Assembly (NCBI GenBank): GCA_007751255.1
Contig: CP036296.1
Location: forward strand, 2,232,001-2,296,000
Source: Engelhardtia mirabilis
GTDB lineage: Bacteria; Planctomycetota; UBA1135; GCA-002686595
Reading direction: 5' to 3'
Length of the DNA: 64,000 nucleotides
Of the stretch, positions 40,423-50,154 are shown piece after piece. The notes under the pieces are model-generated. The model saw only the letters and a program-made list of their open reading frames with translations, made no database searches and was not told the DNA's origin. The translations under genes were made by a program, and so were the position numbers. Numbering within the stretch: position 1 is the first letter of the stretch; the number at the start of each line of letters is the position of its first letter.

Positions 40423-42995
40423 CGCTGTTGCTCCGAGGCGCCGCCGCGCAGGTGCTCCTCGAACAGTTGCAGGATGCGGCTGTACTCGTCGCGCCAGCTC
40501 GCGGGTTCCTCGAAGCCGTGGGCCTCGACCGGGTAGAGGGCCAGCTCCCAGCCGTCCTTGCCGAGATCGATCAACTTCTGCGCCAGTCGGATCGAGTCCT
40601 TGGCGAGGACGTTGTCGTCGACCATGCCGTGGCAGATCAACAACGGGTCGGCCAGGCCCTCGGCGAACTCGATCGGCGAGGAGCGCTCGAAGGCCTCGGG
40701 ATCGCGCTCCGGCGTGTTGAGGATGTTGGCGGTGTAGCCGTGGTTGTAGTGGGCCCAGTCGGTCACGGGCCGCAACGCCGCCCCGGCCGCGAAGACCTCG
40801 GGCGCCTTGAACAGGGCCATCAGCGTCATGAAACCGCCGTAGGAGCCTCCGTACAGGCCGACGCGTTCGGGATCGACCCCGTGGTTCGCCACCAGCCACT
40901 CGACCCCGTCGACCAGGTCCTCGAGCTCGGGCGTGCCCATCTGGCGGTAGATCGCCGTGCGCCAGTCGCGGCCGTAGCCGGCGGAGGCGCGGTAGTCCAT
41001 GTCGAGCACCACGTAGCCGCGCCAGGCCAGGAGGCTGTGGAACATGAACTCGCGGAAGTAGCTCGACCAGCCGTGGTGCGCGTTCTGCAGGTAGCCGGCG
41101 CCGTGCACGAACAGCACCGCGGGGCGCTGGCCCGCGGCGGCGGCGACCTCGGCGGGGGGCAGGTACAAGCGCGAATGGATCGGACGACCGTGGTTCGAGG
41201 GCACCGCCACGAACTGTGGTGCGACCCAGGGCAGGGCGGCCCACTGCGGCTCGACCGTGAAGGTCATGCGCTTGGCCTGGGCGCCGGGCCGCGCTTCCTG
41301 CAGGTACAGCTCGGTGGGGCGCAGGGCGCGGTCGTTGTCGAGCAGCAGCCACTGGCCGTCGGGCGAGAGCACGAAGCCCGTGCGCCCGTCCAGGTCCGTG
41401 ATCTGCTCGGCGGCACCGGTCTCGGTGTCCAGTCGCCACACGTCGTAGATCCCCGGGTCGTCGACGTTGGCGCGGTAGTACAGGTGCGGCGTGGTCCAGG
41501 AGGGGCTCACTCGGCTGACCTCGAAGGCGCCGGAGGTCATCGCCGCGCCCTCGCCCGTGGTCGGGTCCCACAGGTACAAGTGGCTGTAACCGCTCGCCTC
41601 CGACAGGAACCACAGCCGCCCGTCGTCGAGCCAATCGCTGTCGCGGAAGCCGCCGTTGACCCAGGCCTCGTCGTGCTGGTGGTGGATCAGGCGCAGCGTC
41701 GGGGTGCTCTCCTCGCCGGGGGGAGGCGTCTCGAGCGCGACCAGCCACAGGTCCTTGTTGTCGTGGGAGCGCAGGGTGGTCACGGCGCGCCGCGAGTCGG
41801 GGGACCAATTCAAGCTCCCCGCGGTCACGGGGCGGGGCTTGGCGGCGGGGGCTGCGGCGGGCTCATGGCGCGAGTTGTCGCCCTCGGTCGCGTCGCCTTC
41901 ATCGTCGCTCTCCTCCTCGCTCGCCTCGCCGGGCGGCTCCTCGTCGAGGAAGGCCAGGGGGTCGTCCGTGATCATCGGCAGGTCGCCGAAGTCGAACTCG
42001 TAGAAGCTGCGACCGGCGGCGTCGACGAGCATCAGGCGCGTGTCGTCGCGCTCGGAGTAACCGACGTGCGCGCGCACGGTGCGGTTCTCGACCCAGCTCG
42101 AATCGGTCACGAACTCCGGCATCGAGTCGCGCTTGCCGCCCGAGGACTTCGACTTGGTGACCTCCAAGGCGAGCCAGCGCCCGTCCGGAGACAGGCTCCT
42201 CGACAGCTCGCGCCAACCCTTGCCGACGTAGATCGGCCCCGGGGGGCGAGTGGGGTCGGCGTCGCGCAGCTCCTCAGCCCGCTCGCGCCGCCGCTCGTTC
42301 CGGGCGCGCTCGTCGCGCACGCTGGCCAGCAGGCGTTCCTGCTGGAGGGCCAGGTAGTCGCGGTCCTCCGCCTTCTCGTCGCCCTCGGCCTCGGGGTCGT
42401 CGGCGTAGCTGACGTCGACCAGCTCCCACTCGAAGCCGTCGGTCAAGTCCCGGGCCAGGAGGTCGCCGCCGCGCTCGAAGACGATCGCGTCGACGCCCTC
42501 GAGGGCGAGGGTCCCGTCGTCGAGGAAGCCGATCGGCCGCTCGTCGACGGAGGTGCGCGTCAGGACGCGCTCCTGCCCGGTGCTGCGGTCGAGCAGGATC
42601 AGGTCGCCGTGGCGCTCGAAGAGCTTGCGCGCCCGTTCGCGATCGAAGACCCCACCCCGGCCGGGGACCAGGCCCAGCTCCTCGTCGGGCAACCGCCGGG
42701 TCTCGCCGCTGATCAGGTCGACCTGGAACAGGTCGGTCAGGCCGAAGTCGTCGGCGCGCTCGCGTCGGTAGTAGAAGGACAACGAGTCGTCCGCCCACAT
42801 GGCCCCGCTGGGGGAGCGAGCGATCCACGCGGGATCAGCCATGATCCGCTCGAGGGTCAACTCGCTCGCGGCCGCGCTGGCCGGAGCCTGCTGCGGCTCG
42901 GAGACAGCTGTTCCCTGGGTCGCCAGTGAAGCACAGGCCGGGAGCGGTGCCGCGCCGGCGGCGAGGACCATGAGCGTCGGAATCAGAGGGCGCAT
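40419..42995 (-). CDS. S9 family prolyl oligopeptidase/dipeptidyl peptidase
   Basis: 858 residues. The N-terminal export signal ends LPACAS, possibly a lipobox with an atypical proline. A beta-propeller (DPP4-type) domain spans about residues 50-590 with repeated SPDG/SPDS blades, interrupted by an acidic, low-complexity insertion at about 355-385. The alpha/beta hydrolase domain follows with the nucleophile in GGSYGG, Asp in GMVDDNV and His in EAHGF, a complete catalytic triad. Such enzymes cleave dipeptides or oligopeptides outside the cytoplasm, plausibly feeding a peptide transporter such as the opp system at the window end. Stop overlaps the next gene by 4 nt. Confidence 0.92.
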   Translation of the reverse strand: MRPLIPTLMVLAAGAAPLPACASLATQGTAVSEPQQAPASAAASELTLERIMADPAWIARSPSGAMWADDSLSFYYRRERADDFGLTDLFQVDLISGETRRLPDEELGLVPGRGGVFDRERARKLFERHGDLILLDRSTGQERVLTRTSVDERPIGFLDDGTLALEGVDAIVFERGGDLLARDLTDGFEWELVDVSYADDPEAEGDEKAEDRDYLALQQERLLASVRDERARNERRRERAEELRDADPTRPPGPIYVGKGWRELSRSLSPDGRWLALEVTKSKSSGGKRDSMPEFVTDSSWVENRTVRAHVGYSERDDTRLMLVDAAGRSFYEFDFGDLPMITDDPLAFLDEEPPGEASEEESDDEGDATEGDNSRHEPAAAPAAKPRPVTAGSLNWSPDSRRAVTTLRSHDNKDLWLVALETPPPGEESTPTLRLIHHQHDEAWVNGGFRDSDWLDDGRLWFLSEASGYSHLYLWDPTTGEGAAMTSGAFEVSRVSPSWTTPHLYYRANVDDPGIYDVWRLDTETGAAEQITDLDGRTGFVLSPDGQWLLLDNDRALRPTELYLQEARPGAQAKRMTFTVEPQWAALPWVAPQFVAVPSNHGRPIHSRLYLPPAEVAAAAGQRPAVLFVHGAGYLQNAHHGWSSYFREFMFHSLLAWRGYVVLDMDYRASAGYGRDWRTAIYRQMGTPELEDLVDGVEWLVANHGVDPERVGLYGGSYGGFMTLMALFKAPEVFAAGAALRPVTDWAHYNHGYTANILNTPERDPEAFERSSPIEFAEGLADPLLICHGMVDDNVLAKDSIRLAQKLIDLGKDGWELALYPVEAHGFEEPASWRDEYSRILQLFEEHLRGGASEQQR

Positions 42996-43088
42996 GGGCG
43001 GGATTGTGCCCCAAGCAACCGGTGCCGACGAGGTTTCGGTGGGGAGCCGGGGGCCGCTGTCCGGCGCTCCCCCCGGCCCTGCCCGCGC

Positions 43089-45224
43089 TCAGTCCGACAG
43101 GGCGCCGAGCAGCTTGAACAGGCTCGTGCCCACGAAGTAGTAGGTGCGGTCCTGGTCGACGCTCAAGTCCTGACCCACGCCGACGAACAGCAGCCCGTCC
43201 CAGAAGCGCAGCTGCACGCCGAGGCCGAACTCGGCGCCCTCGTCCACGTCCAGATCGACCGAGGCGGCGTGGACGCCGAGCCCCGGATCGAGCCAGTTCA
43301 CGAACTTGCCCCAGCCGCTCTCCGGCTGCCGGTAGCGGTAGTGCCAGCTCGCCATGGCCGCCACGTTGGGCTTCCACTTCTGCGCCGAGTCCGGGCCGGA
43401 ATCCCCGCGCACGAAGATGGCTTCGCCACGCACGCTGCGCCGCCAGCCCATCCAGGTCACGCGGAAGTCGAACTCCTCGCGCTCGAGCTGCTCGCCGTCG
43501 TCGCCGAGCGTCTGCACGACCACGCGTACACGGTCTCCGATGTCGACGTTCGAGCCCAGCTCGACCAGACCCTCGCGCAGGTCGTCGAGCCTGCGGGGCA
43601 GGCTGACGCCGTCCCCCGCTGCCACGGCGCTCGCGGCCGCTTCCAGGTTGCCGCTGGTCAGCTTCAGCACCGCGGCCGCCTTGGTGACGACGTCGACCCA
43701 CGGCCCCACGTCGTCCAACCAGCCGTCGATCCCGACCCTGAGGGACTCAGGCACCAGAACGGCGTAGGCCGCATCGGCGTCCGCTGCGCTCAGCTCCGCG
43801 ACGAGGTTACTCAGGTCGTCGATCTCATCGGGAACGTCCCGGGCCGCATCGAGGGCGGCTTTCAGCTTGTCCCTGGTCGCCTTCGCCTCGTCGATCAGCT
43901 TCTTCGCGAGGTCCGGCAGGGGTGAATCGTGGCCCTGGAGCAGGTCCGCGATCTCCCTCCTCACGTTGAGCCTGGTGATCTTCTTGCCCGTTGCGACCAG
44001 GGCGTGGACCGAGTCCGCGGCCTGGGCCGTGGCACCGACGAACGCCACCAAGGCGTCGCGAGCTTCGCGCGCAGCCTCGAGCGTCGGCGGCTCGCCGTCC
44101 GCCGCCGCGGGAATCGGAATGCCCTCGAGCGCCTGCTTGGCCCGCTCCAAGGTGAGCTGCACGGCGCGCAGCTCGTCACCCCCCGTGGCCGGGACCGGGA
44201 TGCCCTTGAGGGTCTGCGACAACGCGTCGGCGAGTTCGTCGACTACGTCGCGCAACTGACCGCCGAGGTCGCCACCGGTCTCGACCAGCTCGCGAATGCG
44301 CTCGTCGATGTCGTCCAGGACCACCGTCGCCTTGCGCGCTTCGTCGAGCTCGCGCACGACCCGCTCGCGAGTCTCCGCCGAGAAGCTGAAGCCGAGGTTC
44401 TTCGGCGCCGTCGAGGACGCGCCTTGGATGTCGTCGTAGTTGCGAACGTGGAGTCGCACGACGTCGTCACCGGACCCGTCGGCGAAGGCCGAGACCATGA
44501 CTCGCACCTGTCCGGCGTCGTCGAGAGTGTCCCTGACCGCGCGCCGACGCTCAGCGAGCCGCTCCGAGAAGTAGCCCGAGTAGCCGGCGAAAGCCGTGCT
44601 GCCGTAGGCACCGAGGAACTCGTCCAGGGGCGCAATGGCGGTGTCGTCGAGCTCGGAATCGTCCAAGAGCACGGATTCGTCCGCGAGGGCCCCGTCGTCG
44701 AGTGCCCCGTCGCCAAGACCGAAGAATGCCTTCTGCCGCGCCTCGAGTTCTGGCTCGAGCTCGAACAGTAGCGCCTTGGCCTCTTCCGCCAAGGGATCGA
44801 TCGTCTTGACGTTGAAGTCCTCGGCCTCTTTCACCAATGCGCCGAGGGTTCCGCCATCGCGTGCGGCGACGATGCGCTCGGACAGGTTGGCCGATTCGAC
44901 GGCGAAGGTGTCGAGCAGCGCGAGCCAACTCTGGATCGTTGTCCAGGTCTCGTCGGCGACCGGCGTCCGCCCGCGAGTGGGCCCATTGGACGCGAAGTCG
45001 ACGACGATCATCGAGTTGCGGTCGACGTAGCCACCTGGCCGAACCAAAAAATCCTTGGCGTCGGCCGGAAGGTTGGCGGGGCGTTCGTAGAGCGCGAACT
45101 CGACCGGGCCGACGTGGCCGTCGAGCGTCGCGCCCGAGGGAGTGGACGCGCAGCCGCCGAGGAAGGGCAGGAAGCAGAGTGCGCCGACGAGGGGCGCGAT
45201 CTGTGTTGCTCGTTGGGTCTGCAT
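43089..45224 (-). CDS. Large lipoprotein of unknown function with central helical region
   Basis: 711 residues from the ATG at 45224; a TTG one codon earlier is possible. The signal ends FLGGC with the acylated Cys at residue 25. After a beta-rich N-terminal region comes a long predominantly helical, heptad-rich section (about residues 90-520; for example RERVVRELDEARKATVVLDD). It includes two copies of a segment around KGIPVPA and EGIPIPA, suggesting internal duplication. The C-terminal about 170 residues are beta-rich and aromatic (WGKFVNWLDPGLGV, LGVQLRFWDGLLFVGVG), resembling outer-membrane barrel strands. No family was recognised. The TGATG junction with the preceding small gene implies coupling. 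Confidence 0.72.
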   Translation of the reverse strand: MQTQRATQIAPLVGALCFLPFLGGCASTPSGATLDGHVGPVEFALYERPANLPADAKDFLVRPGGYVDRNSMIVVDFASNGPTRGRTPVADETWTTIQSWLALLDTFAVESANLSERIVAARDGGTLGALVKEAEDFNVKTIDPLAEEAKALLFELEPELEARQKAFFGLGDGALDDGALADESVLLDDSELDDTAIAPLDEFLGAYGSTAFAGYSGYFSERLAERRRAVRDTLDDAGQVRVMVSAFADGSGDDVVRLHVRNYDDIQGASSTAPKNLGFSFSAETRERVVRELDEARKATVVLDDIDERIRELVETGGDLGGQLRDVVDELADALSQTLKGIPVPATGGDELRAVQLTLERAKQALEGIPIPAAADGEPPTLEAAREARDALVAFVGATAQAADSVHALVATGKKITRLNVRREIADLLQGHDSPLPDLAKKLIDEAKATRDKLKAALDAARDVPDEIDDLSNLVAELSAADADAAYAVLVPESLRVGIDGWLDDVGPWVDVVTKAAAVLKLTSGNLEAAASAVAAGDGVSLPRRLDDLREGLVELGSNVDIGDRVRVVVQTLGDDGEQLEREEFDFRVTWMGWRRSVRGEAIFVRGDSGPDSAQKWKPNVAAMASWHYRYRQPESGWGKFVNWLDPGLGVHAASVDLDVDEGAEFGLGVQLRFWDGLLFVGVGQDLSVDQDRTYYFVGTSLFKLLGALSD

Positions 45225-45592
45225 CAAACTGTCTCGGTGGCGAGCTTGTAGGCCTTGCGGAGCCAGGTATCGCTCAGCGCGCTGCGACCGGTCATGACGA
45301 AGGCGGTGGAGCCGCCCTTGTTGAAGAAGACACCCTTGGGAGCCGAGTTGCCGAGGGGCTCGCCGTTGGCCATGCGGCGATCGGACGTCCAGCCCTGGGG
45401 CCGAGCGGCATCGGTCCAGGTCAGGGAGTCGAGCTCCGCGGCGTCACTCAGCAGGAACAGATCGAGCAACTTGTGCTCGCTGAGGTGGAACTTGGCGGTC
45501 TTCCAGGCTCCGGAGGCCTCGTTCCCGAAGGTCACGTAGACGATGTTGGTTCCGCCTTCGATGGCGGCCGCGATGTTGGTGAGGGTCGTCAT
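45224..45592 (-). CDS. Small hypothetical protein coupled to the large lipoprotein
   Basis: 122 residues from the ATG at 45592; alternative in-frame starts lie at 45613 (ATG) and 45670 (GTG). The protein appears soluble and globular (NIVYVTFGNEASGAWKTAKF; HKLLDLFLLSD; a Gly/Ser-rich loop GGSTAFVMTGRS) without signal or TM segments. Its TGA overlaps the lipoprotein ATG by one base. Family not recognised. A TTGACG element lies upstream, just inside the longest frame, which mildly favours the shorter starts. Confidence 0.6.
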   Translation of the reverse strand: MTTLTNIAAAIEGGTNIVYVTFGNEASGAWKTAKFHLSEHKLLDLFLLSDAAELDSLTWTDAARPQGWTSDRRMANGEPLGNSAPKGVFFNKGGSTAFVMTGRSALSDTWLRKAYKLATETV

Positions 45593-45766
45593 GGCAGTCG
45601 ATTGGTCAGGCATCGCCGGTTGGTAAGGCGTCACAGCGAGCGTCAAGCTCAGATCGCGTGGTGTGGGCACGGAGGTCCGCTCACGATCAACTCTTCTAAC
45701 GGTCGGCGTGGTCGAACCGATCGGGCCCGCGCCGATTTAGCCGCCAAGGCTGTCCCCCCGTGCGCG

Positions 45767-46903
45767 CTAGCGCAGGTAGGGATCCCAGGGGATTCCCATG
45801 CTCGGGTCGGTCAACTGCCGCACGTCCGGGAGCAGCAGCTCGGCAATGGCGCGCTCGACCTCCACGGCGGTCTGGCTGAAGCGATCGACGACGACCCGCG
45901 CCCCGTTGGCCTTGGGCCGCAGGAACAGCACTTCGAGGGCCTCGCCCTCGACCGGTTGGATCGTGAGCGTGGCGTCGGGGCGCTCGAGGGCGCTCGGTTG
46001 CACGCTGCGCGGATCGATCGGCGCCGCGAAGGTCGCGTGGGCCAGGAACAGCTCGAAGCCGGTGGCCAGCACCGGGTGGGCTGCCGCGGACTCGCCGGTC
46101 TCCGCGTCGACCACGGTCCAGGTGCCCGTTGGCCGACCGTCGGGGCCTGGGGGGCCCGGTGCGGCCTCGCGGCGCAGCTCGAAACCGGACCCGTCGGCCC
46201 GATCCACGAAGACCCGCGCGATGCCGCTGCGGAAGCCCGGCCAGGCGTTGGGGATCACGTGGCGGTCGATCAGCGGAGGTGTCGGCAGGCCGACGACCGG
46301 ACGCGAGGTGAACCGCAGGCCGGCGGCCAGATCGCGATCGAGCTCCAGCACTTCATCACCGCCGATCCGACGCGCGAAGACGCCACCGCGTGCGAGGGAG
46401 CGCCCCAGGTCGACGGCGAACAAGACGTCGCGTTCCTCGTCCTTCAACACGTCGACGCCGTGCAGCGAAACGCGCACGCAGGCCCCGGCGTCCAACCCGT
46501 ATTCGGCGAGGGTCGGATCGTCGGCCGCGAGGTCGGCCACTCGCACCACGCCCTTGGCGTCGATGACGCTCTGCACCAGACCGAGCACGGCGTCCTGGTC
46601 CGCTACCAGAGCCAGGTGTGTGGTGCAGCGCCACAGTCCCGACACGCGCGCGTAGAAGAACGACTCGCGGCCCCCGCGGCCGTCGGTGCGCTCGACGGTC
46701 ACGGCGGCGACGGGGACCATCACCTCGCCACGCTCGTCGAACAGTCGACTCGAGGGGCGATCGACCAGGGCCGCGACTTCGCTCCCGCCGGCACGGCTGT
46801 CGGTGTCGCGTTGGGTCAGACTGGCGCTCCAGCGGCGCAGGCCGATGGCGAGCGCGGCGAGCGCGACCCAGAGTGCGAACAGGCGCAGTCGGGAGCGTCC
46901 CAT
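45767..46903 (-). CDS. DUF4340-like membrane-anchored protein of the ABC operon
   Basis: 378 residues from the ATG at 46903. An N-terminal TM helix (RLRLFALWVALAALAIGLRRW) is followed by a mostly beta extracytoplasmic region (for example YGLDAGACVRVSLHG, FRSGIARVFVDRADG). Position and layout, one TM helix then a large periplasmic part as the last gene after a GldG-like subunit, match the DUF4340 proteins that accompany Gld-type ABC transporters. Its start overlaps the GldG-like stop (TGATG). Assignment rests on context and general sequence character rather than a diagnostic motif. Confidence 0.68.
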   Translation of the reverse strand: MGRSRLRLFALWVALAALAIGLRRWSASLTQRDTDSRAGGSEVAALVDRPSSRLFDERGEVMVPVAAVTVERTDGRGGRESFFYARVSGLWRCTTHLALVADQDAVLGLVQSVIDAKGVVRVADLAADDPTLAEYGLDAGACVRVSLHGVDVLKDEERDVLFAVDLGRSLARGGVFARRIGGDEVLELDRDLAAGLRFTSRPVVGLPTPPLIDRHVIPNAWPGFRSGIARVFVDRADGSGFELRREAAPGPPGPDGRPTGTWTVVDAETGESAAAHPVLATGFELFLAHATFAAPIDPRSVQPSALERPDATLTIQPVEGEALEVLFLRPKANGARVVVDRFSQTAVEVERAIAELLLPDVRQLTDPSMGIPWDPYLR

Positions 46904-49900
46904 CAGAGCGGCCCTCCATTGCGCTGCCGCGTGGCGCGACGCATCCGGGCGGCCGCCAGCAGTCGCAGGGCCAAGCCGATGACGAGCACCCCGGCGGGGC
47001 CGCCCGCGAGGACCGCGACGCGCCAGGCCAGGCGCTGGTCCGGCTCCACGTACTCGAGTCCACGGGGCACGTCGCGACGCGCCGTGAGCGCGGCGACCTC
47101 CGGCGGCAGGGTCAGGTGGGCGACCGCGTTGACCAGGAAGTGGTCGCTGCGGAAGCCACCCTCGAGCAGCCAGCGGTTCTTGAAGCACTCCGATGCGCCG
47201 ATCAGGACCAGGTCGCCCGCTCCGGGCGCTGGCGCCAGGGGCGCGGGATCCTCGGCGGTGCCCGGTCGCAGGGGCTCGGCCGGCAGGGGAAAGCGGCCGC
47301 GCAGGCGCACGGCGAGGTTGCGCCGTCCCTCGTACTCGCCGTCCGGCGGACCTTCGAGCACGTCTTGGGGCAGGTCGCCGCCCTCCCAGTCGAAACTCCA
47401 ACTGCGCTCGCTGGTCTCGATCAGGACCTCGCTCTCGAGGCCCAGGGCTGCCAGGCGCTGGGGGTCGAGGTCGATCGCGTTCGCGAAGGGCAGGGCCAGG
47501 TCGCCCACGCCGCCCATCATCGGCGAGTTCGCGTAGTCGGCGCTCGAGGCGCGGATCAGGAAGGGCAGGGCCGAGGCCTGGGCCTCGTAGTCCCGCTGGT
47601 TCGTCTCACGATTGACCTCCGTCGCCAGGTCGGCGCTGAACTTGAGCTCGTCGAAGACCACGGTGCGCTCGAGCTCCACGCCGAACTCCGGGAACCACAG
47701 CTCGTCGATGTCGGCGGACTGGGGCTGGGGCCAGTAGGCCAGCTCGAACTCGCGACCGCGGTAGCGCTGGGGGATGATCCGGAAGTGCTGCGCTGCGACC
47801 AGCGCCGAGCCGCCTCCATGCAGGTGGTTGGCGAGGGCCTCGAGGACGTACCGCACGTCCCGGCGCGGCTGCAACCAAACCACGGTGCGCGTGCCCTCGG
47901 GCAGGGTCAGGTGCGAGGGCCCCTCCGGCGCCGGCTTGTTGTCCACGTGCTCCACATCGAACCCCGCCCGCTCGAGGGCGCCCCGCGCCAGGCTGTAGAC
48001 GTCGGTGCCGCTGGGCGCGAAGAGTTGGCGCAGTTGGTACTCGGTGTGGGCCTCGGCGGGGGAGAGGCGCGGCAGGTCGCTGGCCAGGGCGACGACGGGC
48101 CGCTCGCCCGTGCCCAGGCGCCAGAGGGCGAAGGCGACGCGGAACTCGGTGTCCTCGAAGGACAGGGCGTCGGGGAAGGCCAGACGCTCGACGCGCCCGC
48201 CCGCGCGCAGCTCGAGGGTCGCGAAGATCGAGCGCACGGTGGTCGCGCCACCGTCGGTGGTGCGCGTGCGGAAGGGCGCGATCCCGCGCTCGGCCAGGCC
48301 TCCGAGGGCATCCGCTTCGAGCTCTTCGGGCACCGTGCGGGTCAGCTCCACGCCCTGGGCCGAGCCCGCCAGGTCCGCCAGCCGACGGGTCGCCGAGCGG
48401 GCGGCGGCGCGCATGCGCGGCGGCAGGTCGGCCTCCCGCGACAGGATCCACTCGAGCTCGAGGCCTCCCGACGAGGCAGCCTGCTCGGCCAGCTCGATGG
48501 TGACCTCGGCCGGTCGATTGAGGCCGTCGCCGGAGAAGTCGGCTCCGACCCCCGCGGGCTCGAGCATTCGTCCGAGGCCTCCCAGAGCGAAGCCGACTGC
48601 AACGAGACCACCGATCAAGAGCAGCGGGCGCATTGAGCGTTCGACGCTCTGTCCGCGCGGTCGCAGGGCGCCGCGCAGGAGCGCGATCAACAACACCAGC
48701 GCGGGTCCCAGTCCGACCACCGCCGCGCGCCAGGCCAGGCGCTCGGATCCGGTCAACTCCGGCAGGGGTTGCGGGCGCGGGAAGTCGGCCCGCGCCATCA
48801 CGAGGCGCTCGTCGCTGGTCAACTCGTCCAGCAGGATCGAGACCAAACGGCGGTGGGCGTAGCCGCTGGAGTCGAGGAACTCGTCGGCGAAGGGACTCGC
48901 GGAGGCGGCTGCGACCACCGAGCCCTCGAAGCTGGTCGGCGGCGAGAGCAGCACCAGCAGTGGTTGCTTGGGCAGGTTGCGCCCCGACTCGGGCACCAGG
49001 GCCGAGACGCGCAGGGGTTCGGGGTCGGTGATCTCGGCCAGGCCCGGCAGGGACCAGGACAGCTCGGAGCTGGTGGCCAGGACCTGAGCCTCGAAGCCGC
49101 GCTCGGCCAGGGCCTCACCGTCGAGCTCCAGGGGCGACGGCGTGGCGAACAGCAGGTTGCCGTTGGGTTGGCCAGGCAGCCCGCGGAAGTCCTGGTTGGG
49201 CGCGATGCAACGGAACAGGAAGGGCACCGGCACCGCTTGACCGTCAAGGATCAACGACTCGCAGCGGCGGTCGAAGACCGGGCTCTCGACCGCGCGCAGG
49301 CCGAAGGTCGCCCACAGGGCCTGGACGTCGATGTCGCGCGGTCGCAGGTCGACCGCGGCCTCGTCCTCCACCGTGCCGAATTCGCCGGCGCGCGCGCTGG
49401 CCGCGATCACGAGCCCGCGCCCCTGCGCTCGCCAACGCTCGACCGCGTCGAGCCTGGCGGCGGTGGGGGCCGTGGGCTGCATCCAGAACAAGAGGTCCGC
49501 GTCGTCGGGCAGGCTCGCGCCGCCGTCCAGGTCCACGTCGAGCACCTCGCCGCGCTGGGCCAGGGCGCCGCGCAGTTGCGAGAACCCGCTGGGCGCGGCG
49601 AAGGCGATGCGCGGTCGCGCCGGCTCCTCGAGCTGCTTCAGGTGCGCGCAGATCAAGGACTGCAGGCGCGGGAGGTGCTCGGGCAGGAGGCCGTTGACCA
49701 CCGCCGCGTCGCGCGCGCCCAGGGAGATCTCGAGCGTCGACCAGACCTCGCGTTCGGTCCAACCGTCGCGCTGGACCGTGCGCACGCGGAAGGGCGCCAG
49801 GCGGCGCTGGGTCGCGAAGGCGGCGACCTCGGGCCGCTGGGCCGGGTCGACGATCTCGAACCGCACGCGCTCCGGCGCCACCTCGCGGATGGCCTCGAGG

Positions 49901-50154
49901 ACCTCGAGCACGCCGCGCTCGAGGTGTCGCAGCTCGCTCGGCATGCTGGCCGGCTCGCTGGCGTAGTAGACGATGCGGACCGGATCGGCCAGCTCCTCGA
50001 GGAAGGCGCGGTTGCGGTCGTTGACGTCGCGCAGGCGCAGGTTGCCGACCTCGATCGAGGCGTTCTTCTGGCGCGCGACGTCCACGGCACCGCTCACGAC
50101 GGCACCGAGCAGGCCGAGGGTGATCAGGCTGGCGAGGAGGGCTCCGGGCTTCAT
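46903..50154 (-). CDS. Double-length GldG-like ABC auxiliary subunit
   Basis: 1083 residues from the ATG at 50154, which begins a TM helix (GALLASLITLGLLGAVVSGAV). A GldG-type (ABC_transp_aux) extracytoplasmic module follows (PVRIVYYASEPASMP, VRFEIVDPAQRPEV, LLFWMQPTAPT), ending in TM helices near residue 490 (WRAAVVGLGPALVLLIALL) and 525 (RPLLLIGGLVAVGFALGGLG). A second module then repeats the scheme (LPEGTRTVVWLQPRRDV, LVAAQHFRIIPQRYRG) and closes with WRVAVLAGGPAGVLVIGLALRLL. Ordinary GldG proteins are about half this size, so this looks like an internal duplication or fusion of two subunits. The permease stop overlaps its start by 4 nt. Confidence 0.8.
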   Translation of the reverse strand: MKPGALLASLITLGLLGAVVSGAVDVARQKNASIEVGNLRLRDVNDRNRAFLEELADPVRIVYYASEPASMPSELRHLERGVLEVLEAIREVAPERVRFEIVDPAQRPEVAAFATQRRLAPFRVRTVQRDGWTEREVWSTLEISLGARDAAVVNGLLPEHLPRLQSLICAHLKQLEEPARPRIAFAAPSGFSQLRGALAQRGEVLDVDLDGGASLPDDADLLFWMQPTAPTAARLDAVERWRAQGRGLVIAASARAGEFGTVEDEAAVDLRPRDIDVQALWATFGLRAVESPVFDRRCESLILDGQAVPVPFLFRCIAPNQDFRGLPGQPNGNLLFATPSPLELDGEALAERGFEAQVLATSSELSWSLPGLAEITDPEPLRVSALVPESGRNLPKQPLLVLLSPPTSFEGSVVAAASASPFADEFLDSSGYAHRRLVSILLDELTSDERLVMARADFPRPQPLPELTGSERLAWRAAVVGLGPALVLLIALLRGALRPRGQSVERSMRPLLLIGGLVAVGFALGGLGRMLEPAGVGADFSGDGLNRPAEVTIELAEQAASSGGLELEWILSREADLPPRMRAAARSATRRLADLAGSAQGVELTRTVPEELEADALGGLAERGIAPFRTRTTDGGATTVRSIFATLELRAGGRVERLAFPDALSFEDTEFRVAFALWRLGTGERPVVALASDLPRLSPAEAHTEYQLRQLFAPSGTDVYSLARGALERAGFDVEHVDNKPAPEGPSHLTLPEGTRTVVWLQPRRDVRYVLEALANHLHGGGSALVAAQHFRIIPQRYRGREFELAYWPQPQSADIDELWFPEFGVELERTVVFDELKFSADLATEVNRETNQRDYEAQASALPFLIRASSADYANSPMMGGVGDLALPFANAIDLDPQRLAALGLESEVLIETSERSWSFDWEGGDLPQDVLEGPPDGEYEGRRNLAVRLRGRFPLPAEPLRPGTAEDPAPLAPAPGAGDLVLIGASECFKNRWLLEGGFRSDHFLVNAVAHLTLPPEVAALTARRDVPRGLEYVEPDQRLAWRVAVLAGGPAGVLVIGLALRLLAAARMRRATRQRNGGPL

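Noticed and set aside
40428-42929. 833-residue plus-strand ORF
   Set aside because: Exact shadow of the S9 peptidase gene with Gly/Val/Arg-rich composition and no recognisable motifs; long antisense frames are expected at 70% GC.
44837-47536. 899-residue plus-strand ORF
   Set aside because: Antisense to the lipoprotein, small gene and ABC operon genes; low-complexity Arg/Gly composition.
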